A DNA stretch of 31,928 nucleotides from JBGZFC01 sp964631255 (GCA_964631255.1 CAZVWS010000023.1:1-31928), one strand, 5' to 3'. Positions 1 through 9,230 are shown, numbered from the stretch's first letter. Translations and numbers: made by a program. The notes: generated from the letters alone by a model not told the origin.

Positions 1-1051
1 CGGATATGTTTACCACCGATTTGCTGCTCAAGTCAAACAACTCAATTTGATGAATAACGGAGTTATCTTTGGTTGCAATTTCGACCTTGTTACTCGTAGG
101 GTTTGGGTAGATGACAATTTCTAAGTGATTGGGTTGAATAGCCGCATGCAGACCGGAGGTTACCGATTGGTAGTGGTATCCAAACTTTTTTACAAATTGC
201 AAATTGCCCGAATTGTCGGTTCTGTACTGTTCCGATAGTTGCAACATGTTTTTCATCTGTACAAAATCATCGGCGTAAGATTCGGGGTGGTCGGGATAAA
301 TCAGCTCATTTTGTGCGATGTCGATATCATAAGTGTATTTGTTTCTGGCACTTACATTTGTTCCGGTAAGCATATCCCACTGAATGCAGTTGTTGTTTTG
401 GTCAAATTCGTATCGGTTAGCCGAATTATACACCCAAGTTCCACTATTGTAATAGTAGGTTTTCTTTTCGGTTAAATTTCCATTCGTGTCATAAAAATAC
501 TCGGTTTTCCACGAATCTTCCAAGTCGTCCGAAAATATTTTCTCTTTTCCCAGTTCCAAAATAATTTGCCCTTCGTCGTTGTAAGTGTAGTTGCACGATT
601 GCACCAGCGAAGTTCCGCCCAAGTACATTTCCCATTGAGTCATCTTGTTGTCCTCGTTATAACTATATCGATAGGTGCCTCCCAACGAAAACTCGGGATC
701 TCCCATGTTGTTGTAATTCTCTCGTGTTAGTCGGTTTCCGTTTTCGTCGTAGGTGTAAATAATATATGCCGTTTGGCTCCAGAAGTTGTTTCCCGCCATG
801 TAGTACATATTTATTCGAACCAAATTGTTGTTGTCGTCATAATACAAGGTATCTCTTACTTGTGTGCCGGTACCCAATCTGGCAACAGCAAAATGCAACA
901 AATGGTCGTCGTTGTAGGTGTATTCGTAAAATTCTTAACTGGTTTGAGATTGTACTTTCGTGAGTAAATAAAGTTGGTCTGCCTTACCTGTTTGTGCCAA
1001 TAAAGTAGCGGCGCAGAATGCGAAAACTGTCAGAAGATGAAATTTTTTCAT
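1..1051 (-). pseudogene. Secreted T9SS-sorted YD-repeat-like protein with in-frame stop (3' partial)
   Basis: The frame starts at ATG 1051 with a clear signal peptide (MKKFHLLTVFAFCAATLLAQ) and reaches a TAA at 937-935 after 38 codons. The very next codon continues the same frame for 311 further codons to the window edge with no other stop. That part carries about eight short aromatic/acidic units of YTYDENGN type (YTYNDD, YTYDENGN, YSYNEDNK, YTYNDEGQ, YFYDTNGN), loosely like YD/RHS repeats. It ends in a type IX secretion sorting domain, recognisable by IVIYPNPTSNKVEI followed by IELFDLSSKSV; the last strands lie outside the window. The likely role is a cell-surface or secreted protein exported by Sec and then T9SS. 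Because the frame is unchanged across the stop, the cause is a point nonsense mutation or a base-call error, not a frameshift. No downstream start supplies a signal peptide. A perfect promoter lies upstream, so the gene was recently functional or still is. Confidence 0.8.
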
Positions 1052-1111
1052 AAATTTGTATTATTAGAGGGTTTATTTCCTGTATTTTTCTATTTTTACA
1101 GGTAATTTTGA

Positions 1112-1142
1112 CAAAGATACGTTAATTGATAAATAAAACAAA
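1112..1142 (-). promoter_or_regulatory. Promoter, TTTG-N19-TATCTTTG
   Basis: Read on the minus strand, TTTG (1142-1139) is followed after exactly 19 bases by TATCTTTG (1119-1112). This fits the Bacteroidota housekeeping promoter (-33 TTTG, -7 TAnnTTTG) at both elements and in spacing. It would start a leader of roughly 55 nt before ATG 1051 of the T9SS-sorted protein. Confidence 0.7.
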
Positions 1143-1286
1143 TCCAATGATGTTAATTTACAAACAAATACCGAAACAAATTTTTTGCCCGTTTTTTGTC
1201 AGATTGCTTTTGCACACTTTTGTGTCAATGAGGTATGTAAATCTGTTTTTTTTATCGCTAAAGAGGGCAATCACAGAATATTCTTG

Positions 1287-1294
1287 TAAATTTG
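1287..1294 (+). promoter_or_regulatory. Putative -7 promoter element TAAATTTG
   Basis: A perfect TAnnTTTG match lies 19 bases before the ATG at 1314 of the YfhO-family gene. No TTTG -33 element is visible at normal spacing, so the call rests on the -7 box and its position. It implies a very short leader of about 12 nt. Confidence 0.4.
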
Positions 1295-1313
1295 TGGCTT
1301 AAAACAGATTTAC

Positions 1314-3836
1314 ATGGTAATGAAAAATATCCGAATATCCCGAAAATTACTACCCGATGTTATCGTAATCGCGGTTTTCATTCTTATCTCCTTTATCTAT
1401 TTTGCACCTGCCGTGTTGGACGGACGTGTCATTATGCAGCACGACACGCTCGCTTCCATTGGGCAAGGACAGGAACAGCGCGAGTTTATGGCACGCCACG
1501 ATGGCGAGCGTTCGCGATGGAATTTGTCCATGTTTAGCGGAATGCCCTCTTATCAGATGAGTCCTACCTACAGCTCGAGCAAACCGCAAGATTTGGCAAA
1601 AAAAGCCTACCAACTCTTTTTGCCCAATTACGTTTACTTGGTATTTATCTTGTTGTTGGGCTTTTATATACTGATGCGTGCTTTCCGTGCATCGCCACTT
1701 GTGAGCGCGTTGGGGGCTATCATTTGGGCGTTTTCGTCCTATTTCTTCATCCTGATTGCCGCCGGTCATATATGGAAATTCATTACCTTGGCATACATTC
1801 CGCCCACCATTGCCGGGATAGTATATGTTTACCGAAAAAAATATCTGTTTGGCGCATTGCTGATTATGGTGTTTTCGGCATTCCAGATTTCGGCAAATCA
1901 TATACAGATGAGTTATTATTTCTTTTTCTTGATGCTTTTTTTGGTGATTGCTTTTGGTGTGCAAGCATTTCGGGAAAAAGCGATGCCCGCTTTTCTGAAA
2001 TCGACTGGAATTGTGATAATTGCCGGTATGATAGGGGTGTTGGCAAATTTATCCAATCTGTATCACACGTGGGAGTATTCGAAAGAGACCATGCGCGGAA
2101 AATCGGAACTTTCGCATCACGACAACGACAATAAATCGGACAACGGTCTGGAGCGCGATTATATCACCGCTTGGAGCTATGGCGTAGGCGAAGCCTGGAC
2201 TCTGTTGGTTCCCAATACCAAAGGTGGGGCATCTGTGCCGATGGCAGAAAATGAAAAAGCGATGAAAAAGGCTCGTCCCGAATATCGGGAGTTGTACAAC
2301 CAAATCGGGCAGTATTGGGGCGAGCAACCCGGTACTTCGGGTCCGGTGTATGTAGGCGCATTTGTGCTGACGCTTTTTATTTTAGGACTTTTTATTGTGA
2401 AAGGTCCTGTGAAATGGGCACTTTTGGCGGGTACTGTTTTTTCAATTTTGCTTTCGTGGGGCAAAAATTTTATGCCGCTCACCGATTTTTTTATCGATTA
2501 TGTACCTATGTACAATAAGTTCAGAGCCGTCTCTTCCATTTTGGTCGTTGCCGAATTCTGTATTCCCTTGTTGGCTGCACTTGCAGTGAAAGAGCTGGTT
2601 CAACATCCCGAATCGGTGAAGAAAAATACCAAATATGTGGCTATCAGTTGGGCACTCACGGGCGGAATCGCGCTACTCTTTATGCTGCTTCCTAAACTGT
2701 TTTTTAGTTCCTTTGTTTCGTCGTCCGAGCTGCAAGCGTTGCAATCGTTGCCATCAGAACATATCCAGCCGCTGCTTGCCAATCTCACCGAAATGCGTAT
2801 TTCTGTTTTCACTGCCGATGCGTGGCGCAGTTTCTACATCATTTTGGGCGGTATCCTTATCTTACTTGCCTTTATGATGGGAAAATTAAAAGCACAATGG
2901 ACGGTGGCTGCAATTGCGGTGCTCTGTCTGGCCGATATGTGGGGCGTGAACAAGCGTTATCTGAATGATAATGATTTTGTTGCTGAAACAAACCAACAAC
3001 AAATATTTTCTAAATCTGCCACCGATGAGTATATTTTGCAAGATACAACAAGCAATTATCGGGTTCTGAACGTCGCAACCAGCACATTTAACGATGGCGT
3101 TACGCCATTTTATCATAAAACCATTGGCGGATATCACGCGGCAAAACTACGTCGTTACCAAGATTTGATTGACGTGCATCTCAACAAAGAAATTATGACC
3201 TTGCAACAAGATATTTACACGGCACAAGGCAATATGGATTCTGTGCAAGCCGATGGCTTCAAAGTGTTGAATATGTTGAATACCAAATGGGTGATTCTGC
3301 CTACACAAGAAGGAACTCTTCCCATCGAGAATCCGTACAATATGGGCAATGCGTGGTTTGTGGAAAATGTGCAATTCGTGGCATCGCCCGACGAAGAGAT
3401 TGCGGCTCTCGGAAATGCCAATCTAGCCAAAACAGCAATTATTCACCAAAAAGACGCGTCGTTGCTCCAAGATTTGGGTAATCCGGGACAAGATTCGCTT
3501 TCCGTTATCCGATTGACCAATTACGATTCCAACTTCATGACCTACGCCGTGGATGCGAAGAAAAACCAACTTGCCGTTTTCTCCGAAATCTATTATCCCA
3601 AAGGGTGGAAAATTTCCATCGATGGGCAGCCTGCAGAAATGGTTCGAGCCAATTATGTGCTGCGTGCTTTGCCCATTCCGGCAGGAAAACATACCGTGGA
3701 GTTTCGGTTCGAGCCAACCAGTATCCGGGTAACGGACGCGGTGGCGTATGTGGCGCAACTGGTTATGCTGTTGATGTTTGGTTGGATTGTTTACAACACT
3801 TGGAAGAGAAATAAGAATGGATTGTCCGATTTGTAA
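1314..3836 (+). CDS. YfhO-family integral membrane protein
   Basis: This 840-residue protein has about a dozen hydrophobic segments. The first follows a short basic N-terminus (residues 15-33) and the last lies just before the C-terminal lysine-rich tail. Between the membrane block and that tail is a soluble region containing YYPKGWKISIDGQPAEM and an RALPIPAGKHTVEFRF stretch, which is the characteristic C-terminal part of YfhO-family proteins. Family members are thought to act in cell-envelope glycan assembly, in some Gram-positives as lipid-linked sugar transfer proteins; the substrate here is unknown. ATG 1314 and ATG 1320 are both usable. The gene overlaps the downstream methyltransferase by 20 bp in another frame, so the two are probably translated from one message. 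The family call is firm and the reaction is not. Confidence 0.88.
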   Translation: MVMKNIRISRKLLPDVIVIAVFILISFIYFAPAVLDGRVIMQHDTLASIGQGQEQREFMARHDGERSRWNLSMFSGMPSYQMSPTYSSSKPQDLAKKAYQLFLPNYVYLVFILLLGFYILMRAFRASPLVSALGAIIWAFSSYFFILIAAGHIWKFITLAYIPPTIAGIVYVYRKKYLFGALLIMVFSAFQISANHIQMSYYFFFLMLFLVIAFGVQAFREKAMPAFLKSTGIVIIAGMIGVLANLSNLYHTWEYSKETMRGKSELSHHDNDNKSDNGLERDYITAWSYGVGEAWTLLVPNTKGGASVPMAENEKAMKKARPEYRELYNQIGQYWGEQPGTSGPVYVGAFVLTLFILGLFIVKGPVKWALLAGTVFSILLSWGKNFMPLTDFFIDYVPMYNKFRAVSSILVVAEFCIPLLAALAVKELVQHPESVKKNTKYVAISWALTGGIALLFMLLPKLFFSSFVSSSELQALQSLPSEHIQPLLANLTEMRISVFTADAWRSFYIILGGILILLAFMMGKLKAQWTVAAIAVLCLADMWGVNKRYLNDNDFVAETNQQQIFSKSATDEYILQDTTSNYRVLNVATSTFNDGVTPFYHKTIGGYHAAKLRRYQDLIDVHLNKEIMTLQQDIYTAQGNMDSVQADGFKVLNMLNTKWVILPTQEGTLPIENPYNMGNAWFVENVQFVASPDEEIAALGNANLAKTAIIHQKDASLLQDLGNPGQDSLSVIRLTNYDSNFMTYAVDAKKNQLAVFSEIYYPKGWKISIDGQPAEMVRANYVLRALPIPAGKHTVEFRFEPTSIRVTDAVAYVAQLVMLLMFGWIVYNTWKRNKNGLSDL

Positions 3837-4713
3837 TTACGATAAATTCGGAAAAATTTTCACTTGTGCCGATAATTTTGTAAGCGGCGAAGAGTTTGAA
3901 ATTGTGGCGTGCCAAAATTGTGGTTTTCGCTGGACAAACCATTTTCCACCCGGCGATACCATCAACCGCTACTACGAAGCCGACGCCTATATCTCGCACA
4001 GCGATACGCGAAAAGGATTGATAAACAGGTTATATCACTCCGTTCGTGCGCTCATGTTGCAGCAAAAAGCAAATTGGGTTGCCCAAAATGTGCCAAACAA
4101 CTCTAAAAAACTTTTGGATGTTGGATGCGGAACGGGATATTTTCCTGCCCAAATGCAGCAAAAAGGATGGGATGTAGTGGCTGTGGAGAAAAACGAAAAC
4201 GCGCGCCGGTTTGCAGAAAATCAGTTCCGGATTTCAACTTTTGACTCGTTGCAATCCGTTGACCAAAATTGGTCGCAAAACCCGCAATATGATGCCATTA
4301 CTTTGTGGCATGTTTTGGAGCATTTGGAGCAGTTAAATGAATCCATGCAATGGTTCTGCGAACACCTACACAACCAAGGCGCACTTTTTATTGCAGTGCC
4401 CAATTGCGCGTCGGTCGATGCAAAAAAATACAAACAATTTTGGGCTGCTTACGATGTACCCCGCCATTTGTGGCACTTCGCTCCACGACAAATGCAGCTA
4501 CTCGCACAAAAACATGGTTTCCAAATTGTAAGCATCCGGCCTTTTCATTTCGATGGTTTTTATATTTCTATGATGAGCGAGAAATACAAGAAATCACGCT
4601 TCCCATTCATGGGCGGTTTAATCACCGGATTCTCTACTTTTTTCCTCTCGCTTTTCAACAAGAAAAACAGCAGTTCTTTGTTGTATGTGTTGAAAAAGAG
4701 TGGAGCAGAGTAA
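3817..4713 (+). CDS. Class I SAM-dependent methyltransferase with N-terminal Cys4 motif
   Basis: This 298-residue protein opens with a probable zinc-binding pair, CPIC at residues 3-6 and CQNC at 32-35. The Rossmann methyltransferase core follows: motif I DVGCGTGYF (101-109), the acidic residue after strand 2 (E124), and YDAITLWHVLEHL (158-170). A DVPRHLWHF stretch (213-221) is typical of the Methyltransf_23-type group found in surface-polysaccharide loci. The C-terminus has a hydrophobic stretch (about 265-282) that could rest on the membrane. I chose ATG 3817 because the CPIC motif starts directly after it; the in-frame ATG 3778 lies well inside the upstream gene and adds unrelated residues. 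Overlap with the YfhO gene suggests a shared role in envelope glycan or lipid modification. The methyl acceptor cannot be told. Confidence 0.87.
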   Translation: MDCPICNYDKFGKIFTCADNFVSGEEFEIVACQNCGFRWTNHFPPGDTINRYYEADAYISHSDTRKGLINRLYHSVRALMLQQKANWVAQNVPNNSKKLLDVGCGTGYFPAQMQQKGWDVVAVEKNENARRFAENQFRISTFDSLQSVDQNWSQNPQYDAITLWHVLEHLEQLNESMQWFCEHLHNQGALFIAVPNCASVDAKKYKQFWAAYDVPRHLWHFAPRQMQLLAQKHGFQIVSIRPFHFDGFYISMMSEKYKKSRFPFMGGLITGFSTFFLSLFNKKNSSSLLYVLKKSGAE

Positions 4714-4829
4714 AGGAGTGTTATTGGTGGAATAATAAGGCAGTAGATAGTCAAATGTTCGGCACATTTATTTTTTTATTATTTAATGGAATTTCTTACA
4801 TCAAACCTACATTAAAACATAATTTCAAA

Positions 4830-4863
4830 TTTGAATCCTGCATTATCATATAATGTAATTTTG
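4830..4863 (+). promoter_or_regulatory. Putative promoter of the efflux operon, TTTG-N22-TAATTTTG
   Basis: TTTG at 4830-4833 and TAATTTTG at 4856-4863 match both Bacteroidota promoter elements, with spacing slightly longer (22) than the usual 19-21. Transcription would start near 4870, leaving a leader of about 155 nt that contains the direct repeat. Confidence 0.4.
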
Positions 4864-4901
4864 ATTGTAAAAAATAGTTATCGTGTGTGCATTTATTGTC
4901 A

Positions 4902-4937
4902 GATTCGTCGGTTCAATAGCGTGATTTGTCGATTCAG
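4902..4937. repeat. Two 15-bp direct repeats with a 21-bp period
   Basis: GATTCGTCGGTTCAA (4902-4916) and GATTTGTCGATTCAG (4923-4937) match at 12 of 15 positions. Their starts are 21 bp apart, two turns of the helix, which would place both copies on the same DNA face. Their position between the predicted promoter and the first efflux gene suggests an operator; no regulator gene lies nearby. Confidence 0.45.
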
Positions 4938-5024
4938 AACCATAAAAAACCAAAAAAGATGTGTTTGTAAACCTGTTATGTGGTTTTAATATGGTAAATT
5001 TACGCAAATTTTTCACGTTTAACA

Positions 5025-6128
5025 ATGAATAAAAGAAACAAAATAATTGTCATCATTGGTATCGCCGTTTTGATATTGGGGATGGTTTTTCTACCCAAAA
5101 TCAAATCGTTATTTTCATCCGAAAGCCAACCATTGCCCGCGTCGCCCAAGGCGGGAGGCAGACCACAACAGCAACTCAGCGTAGCAGCTACCATTTTGCA
5201 ACCGCAACTTTTGCAAAGCGATGTTTATATAGCCCGAGGCGTATTATTGCCCGAAGATGAAGTAGATTTAACGTTCGAATCTTCCGGGAAAATCACGCAA
5301 ATCCATTTCAAAGAGGGTGCTTATGTAAACCAAGGAGCGCTTTTGGCAAAAGTGAACGATGCACCGTTGCAGGCAGAATTGCGAAAACTACAAACGCAAT
5401 TGCCGTTGGCACAAGATAGGGTTTCCCGACAAGCAACTTTGCTGGAAAAAGACGCCATCAGCCAAGAAACTTTTCAGGCCGTAACAACCGAATTGGAAAA
5501 ACTCAAAGCCGACATAGAATTGGTAAAATCACGTATCTCACAAACCGAACTTCGTGCCCCTTTCAGTGGATATATTGGCTTGCGCCAAGTAAGCGTGGGG
5601 GCGTATGCTTCGCCGGGTGTGGTTGTTTCAAAACTCACCAAAACCTCGTCGCTCAAACTCGAGTTCTCGATGAACGAAAATCAGGTTCGTCAAATACCGG
5701 TGGGCTCTTCCGTGTCGTTTACCGTGGCAAATGACCTCAACATCTACACCGCCAACGTGTATGCCATCGAGTCGCAGTTGGATCCCACAACGCTCACGCT
5801 TAAAGCGCGGGCACGATACGCCAATGCCGGAGGCAAACTAAAACCCGGTATCTCGGCAAATATCCAAACATTGATTAGCGAAACGCCCGATGCCATCCTG
5901 ATTCCAAGTATTTCGAGCATTTCGGAAATGGGGCGCGACATTGCTTTTGTTTACAAAAACGGCGTTGCCAAAGAGGTGGAAATTACCAAAGGATACCGCA
6001 CTTCGTCGGCAGTACAAATTCTGTCGGGACTTTCTGCCGGAGATACGCTGCTGGTTACCGGTGTGATGCAGTTGAGAAACGATATGCCGATAAAAATTTC
6101 AGAAATAGTTCCCAATACAATCCAATAA
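5025..6128 (+). CDS. RND efflux periplasmic adaptor (HlyD/AcrA-type membrane-fusion protein)
   Basis: This 367-residue protein has a basic N-terminus and one hydrophobic helix (residues 7-24), which acts as an inner-membrane anchor or uncleaved signal. Then comes the order expected of the family: first lipoyl half (about 79-110, with SSGKITQIHFKEGAYVNQG), a helical coiled-coil hairpin (about 112-172) that docks on the outer-membrane channel, the second lipoyl half (RAPFSGYIG at 178-186), and the beta-barrel and membrane-proximal domains. It bridges the pump and the TolC-like channel in the periplasm. There is no lipobox cysteine. The pump gene starts 6 bp after its stop, so the two are co-transcribed. 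Cargo cannot be predicted from this subunit. Confidence 0.93.
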   Translation: MNKRNKIIVIIGIAVLILGMVFLPKIKSLFSSESQPLPASPKAGGRPQQQLSVAATILQPQLLQSDVYIARGVLLPEDEVDLTFESSGKITQIHFKEGAYVNQGALLAKVNDAPLQAELRKLQTQLPLAQDRVSRQATLLEKDAISQETFQAVTTELEKLKADIELVKSRISQTELRAPFSGYIGLRQVSVGAYASPGVVVSKLTKTSSLKLEFSMNENQVRQIPVGSSVSFTVANDLNIYTANVYAIESQLDPTTLTLKARARYANAGGKLKPGISANIQTLISETPDAILIPSISSISEMGRDIAFVYKNGVAKEVEITKGYRTSSAVQILSGLSAGDTLLVTGVMQLRNDMPIKISEIVPNTIQ

Positions 6129-6134
6129 CAGACG

Positions 6135-9100
6135 ATGAATTTATCCGAATTAAGCATAAAACGTCCGGTACTGGCAACCGTATTAGTGCTGATTATCATT
6201 ATTTTTGGAGTAATTGGTTATACCAGTCTTGCCGTGCGTGAGTACCCCAACGTAGACAATCCCATCATCACCGTTTCGGTTGGTTACCCGGGTGCTAATG
6301 CCGAAGTTATCGAAAACCAAATAACCGAGCTGCTGGAACAAAACATCAACGGCATACCCGGCATTCGTTCGTTGATGAGCCAAAGCAGCCAAGGCAGTTC
6401 GCGTATCACCATCGAGTTTGAGTTGAGTGTAGATATGGAAACTGCCGCTAACGATGTTCGCGACAAAGTATCTCGTGCCCAACGCTATTTGCCTCGCGAT
6501 GCCGATCCGCCCACCGTTTCAAAAGCCGATGCCGATTCAGAACCCATCATGCAGGTTACGGTAGAAAGCCCCACACGCTCGCTGCTGCAACTCTCTGAAA
6601 TTGCCGATTTGACGGTAAAAGAACGATTGCAAACCATATCCAACGTGAGCGCGGTAGAAATTTGGGGCGAAAACCGCTATTCCATGCGTTTGTGGCTGGA
6701 TCCCGTGCGTATGGCAGCTTACAATATCACGCCAATGGACGTGAAAAACGCGTTGGACAGAGAAAACGTGGAACTTCCCGCCGGTAGTATCGAAGGCGAC
6801 CATTTGGAACAATCTATCCGCACGATGGGATTGATGCAAACCCCCGAAGAGTTCAACAACATGGTCATTATTGAAGACAATTATCGTATTGTTCGCTTTG
6901 GCGATGTGGGAACAGCCGAACTGGATACCGAAAACCGAAAAAACATACTTCGGCGAAATGGTTTGCCCATGGTGAGTTGTGTTATTATTCCGCAACCCGG
7001 TGCCAACCAAATAGAAATTGCCAACGAAGCGGCACTTCGCATCGAGCAAATGCGCAAAGATTTACCCGACGATGTTACGCTCGATATAGCCTTTGACAAC
7101 ACCCGATTTATCCGCGCCTCCATCACCGAGGTGCGCGATACCGTTTTCATCGCCTTCATTCTGGTAGTTGCGGTTATCTTTTTGTTTCTCCGAAACTGGC
7201 GTGTAACGCTCATCCCCACGTTGGTAATCCCCATCTCGCTTATCGGTACATTTTTTATTATGTATTTGGCCGGGTTTTCCATCAACGTGTTGTCTATGTT
7301 GGCAGTGGTGCTATCGGTTGGTTTGGTGGTGGACGATGCCATTGTGGTGGTCGAAAATATCTTTCTGAAAGTAGAGCATGGCATGTCGCCCAAGGAAGCG
7401 TCTATTGTTGGAGCAAAAGAGATATTTTTTGCCGTAGTTTCCACAACCGTTACACTGGTTGCCATCTTTTTCCCGATTATTTTTCTGGAAGGAATGACGG
7501 GACGTCTGTTTCGCGAATTTAGTATCGTGATATCGGGAGCGGTAATTATTTCGTCGTTTGTGGCACTATCGTTTGTGCCAATGCTCTCGTCTAAATTGCT
7601 GATAAAACAGCAAAAACAAAATCGACTTTACGAAAAAACCGAACGCTTTTTTGCCGCGATGAATAATTTTTACGACCGTTCGCTGCGTAATTTTTTGCGT
7701 CGCAAGTGGCTTATATATCCCATCATCGGCGTGGCGCTGATAGTTATCGTGGTACTTTGGCAAACCATTCCTGCCGAAATGGCACCCATGGAAGATCGTT
7801 CGCAAATCACCATCCGAACCTCGGCTCCGCAGGGTGCAACATTTGAATTTACCCGCGATTATACCGAAAATATTTCCCGCATTGCCGATTCGGTTGCTAA
7901 CGAACGCGAATCGAACGTAACCATGGTGCGCGGAGGATTTGGTATGACACGTATCATCTTGCCCGATATGCGCGTTCGCCAACGTAGCCAGATGGAAGTT
8001 GCCGACGCACTCACAAAAGCCGTGCGAAACCAAACGGCGGCACGTGCCTTTGTGCAACAACAATCTTCCTTTGGCGGACGACGGGGCGGCATGCCCATTC
8101 AGTATGTGCTGCAAGCTCCCAATATCGAAAAATTGGAAGAGTACATTCCGCTTTTTATGGACAAGGTAAATCAAAGTCCCTATTTCCAGATGTCGGACGT
8201 GAACCTGAAATTTACCAAACCCGAAACCCGGATCGTTATCGACCGAGACAAAGCAGCTCTTTTGGGCGTGAGCACCCGCGATATTGGGCAAACCTTGCAA
8301 TATGCCCTCAGCGGGCAACGCATGGGCTATTTTTATATGAACGGCAAACAATATCAGGTGTTGGGCGAAATAAACCGCCAGCAACGCAACACGCCGCTCG
8401 ATTTGAAAACCATCTACCTGAAAAATTCGTCGGGACAAATGATACAGATGGACAACTTGGTTAAACTGGAAGAAACCGTGGCTCCGCCACAACTCTATCG
8501 TTACAACCGATTCAACTCTGCCACCATTTCTGCCGCACTGTCGCCGGGATATTCCTTGGGCGAAGGGTTGGAAGAGATGGATCGCATTGCGGCAAACGTG
8601 TTAGAAGACACCTTCCGCACGGCGTTGGAAGGCGAATCCCGAAACTTTCGCGAAAGCTCTTCCAGTTTATTGTTTGCTTTCGGTTTGGCAATCTTGCTCA
8701 TCTTTTTGGTATTGGCTGCCCAATTCGAGAGTTTTAAAGACCCGTTTGTGATTATGCTAACCGTGCCTTTGGCAGTATTTGGCGCGCTACTTTTTATGTG
8801 GATTTTTGGCGTTACAATGAATATCTACAGCCAAATCGGGATTATTATGCTCATCGGGTTGGTGGCTAAGAATGGTATTCTTATCGTGGAGTTTGCCAAC
8901 CAACGACAAGCATCGGGGATGAACAAAATGCGTGCCGTAATGGATGCATCGGTGCAACGTTTGCGCCCCATTTTGATGACAAGTATTTCCACCATTTTAG
9001 GTTTGCTGCCACTTGCAATGGCATCGGGCGAGGGTGCCAACGGGCGCATTGCCATGGGTATTGCCGTGGTTGGAGGGATGCTCATCTCTACTTTGCTAAC

Positions 9101-9191
9101 TCTTTTTGTGGTGCCCACCATGTATATGATTCTATCAACCAACCGGGAGGAAAAAACGCAGAGTCAAAAAGACTCGAATCTTGGCTCTTGA
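6135..9191 (+). CDS. RND multidrug efflux pump, AcrB/MexF-like permease (HAE1 type)
   Basis: This 1018-residue protein has the complete RND layout: a first helix near residues 11-29, a large periplasmic loop, a block of six helices from about 335, then the same arrangement repeated. The proton-relay residues are visible: D400 and D401 in the GLVVDDAIVVVEN helix and K912 in GLVAKNGILIVEF. It would export amphiphilic compounds using the proton-motive force, as a trimer with the adaptor upstream and the channel downstream. The last residues (DSNLGS) and the TGA stop are encoded inside the start of a heptamer-repeat array, so the C-terminus may have been extended or replaced by that element. The full length fits the family. 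Confidence 0.95.
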   Translation: MNLSELSIKRPVLATVLVLIIIIFGVIGYTSLAVREYPNVDNPIITVSVGYPGANAEVIENQITELLEQNINGIPGIRSLMSQSSQGSSRITIEFELSVDMETAANDVRDKVSRAQRYLPRDADPPTVSKADADSEPIMQVTVESPTRSLLQLSEIADLTVKERLQTISNVSAVEIWGENRYSMRLWLDPVRMAAYNITPMDVKNALDRENVELPAGSIEGDHLEQSIRTMGLMQTPEEFNNMVIIEDNYRIVRFGDVGTAELDTENRKNILRRNGLPMVSCVIIPQPGANQIEIANEAALRIEQMRKDLPDDVTLDIAFDNTRFIRASITEVRDTVFIAFILVVAVIFLFLRNWRVTLIPTLVIPISLIGTFFIMYLAGFSINVLSMLAVVLSVGLVVDDAIVVVENIFLKVEHGMSPKEASIVGAKEIFFAVVSTTVTLVAIFFPIIFLEGMTGRLFREFSIVISGAVIISSFVALSFVPMLSSKLLIKQQKQNRLYEKTERFFAAMNNFYDRSLRNFLRRKWLIYPIIGVALIVIVVLWQTIPAEMAPMEDRSQITIRTSAPQGATFEFTRDYTENISRIADSVANERESNVTMVRGGFGMTRIILPDMRVRQRSQMEVADALTKAVRNQTAARAFVQQQSSFGGRRGGMPIQYVLQAPNIEKLEEYIPLFMDKVNQSPYFQMSDVNLKFTKPETRIVIDRDKAALLGVSTRDIGQTLQYALSGQRMGYFYMNGKQYQVLGEINRQQRNTPLDLKTIYLKNSSGQMIQMDNLVKLEETVAPPQLYRYNRFNSATISAALSPGYSLGEGLEEMDRIAANVLEDTFRTALEGESRNFRESSSSLLFAFGLAILLIFLVLAAQFESFKDPFVIMLTVPLAVFGALLFMWIFGVTMNIYSQIGIIMLIGLVAKNGILIVEFANQRQASGMNKMRAVMDASVQRLRPILMTSISTILGLLPLAMASGEGANGRIAMGIAVVGGMLISTLLTLFVVPTMYMILSTNREEKTQSQKDSNLGS

Positions 9192-9230
9192 TTCTTGGCT
9201 CTTAACTCTTGATTCTAAAATAATAAACAA
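9179..9230 (+). repeat. Heptamer-repeat leader element, copy 1
   Basis: Five consecutive 7-bp units start at 9179, 9186, 9193, 9200 and 9207; each begins TCTT and most fit TCTTGRY. The tail TCTAAAATAATAAACAA (9214-9230) runs straight into ATG 9231 of the channel gene. The stop codon of the pump gene lies inside the second unit. A second element of the same construction ends at ATG 30212. The units differ from each other, so this is not a fresh simple-sequence expansion. Confidence 0.8.

Larger units (their letters stand above)
4714..5024. other. Intergenic leader of the RND efflux operon
   Basis: This 311-bp AT-rich gap contains no credible gene. It holds one likely promoter (4830-4863) and a spaced direct repeat (4902-4937), both listed separately. 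No clear terminator hairpin for the upstream methyltransferase is visible. A weak TAAATTTA at 4995-5002 could be an additional -7 element closer to the start codon. Confidence 0.6.

Noticed and set aside
935..937. Stop-codon recoding or frameshift in the T9SS gene
   Set aside because: The frame is identical before and after, so no frameshift is needed; no recoding hairpin was seen and a point change or base-call error is simpler.
1350..1964. 204-codon open frame on the minus strand inside the YfhO-family gene
   Set aside because: Its composition (rich in His, Gln, Arg and Asn) is typical of an antisense shadow of a membrane protein; no motif or start signal.
4350..4853. 167-codon plus-strand frame overlapping the methyltransferase 3' end
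   Set aside because: It is out of frame with a well-supported methyltransferase and has no recognisable domain.
7566..8492. 308-codon open frame on the minus strand inside the RND pump gene
   Set aside because: The plus strand encodes a full-length conserved pump with its proton-relay residues; the antisense frame has no recognisable motif, signal peptide or promoter.
9179..9230. CRISPR-like array
   Set aside because: Units are 7 bp, contiguous and have no spacers; there are no cas genes in the window.
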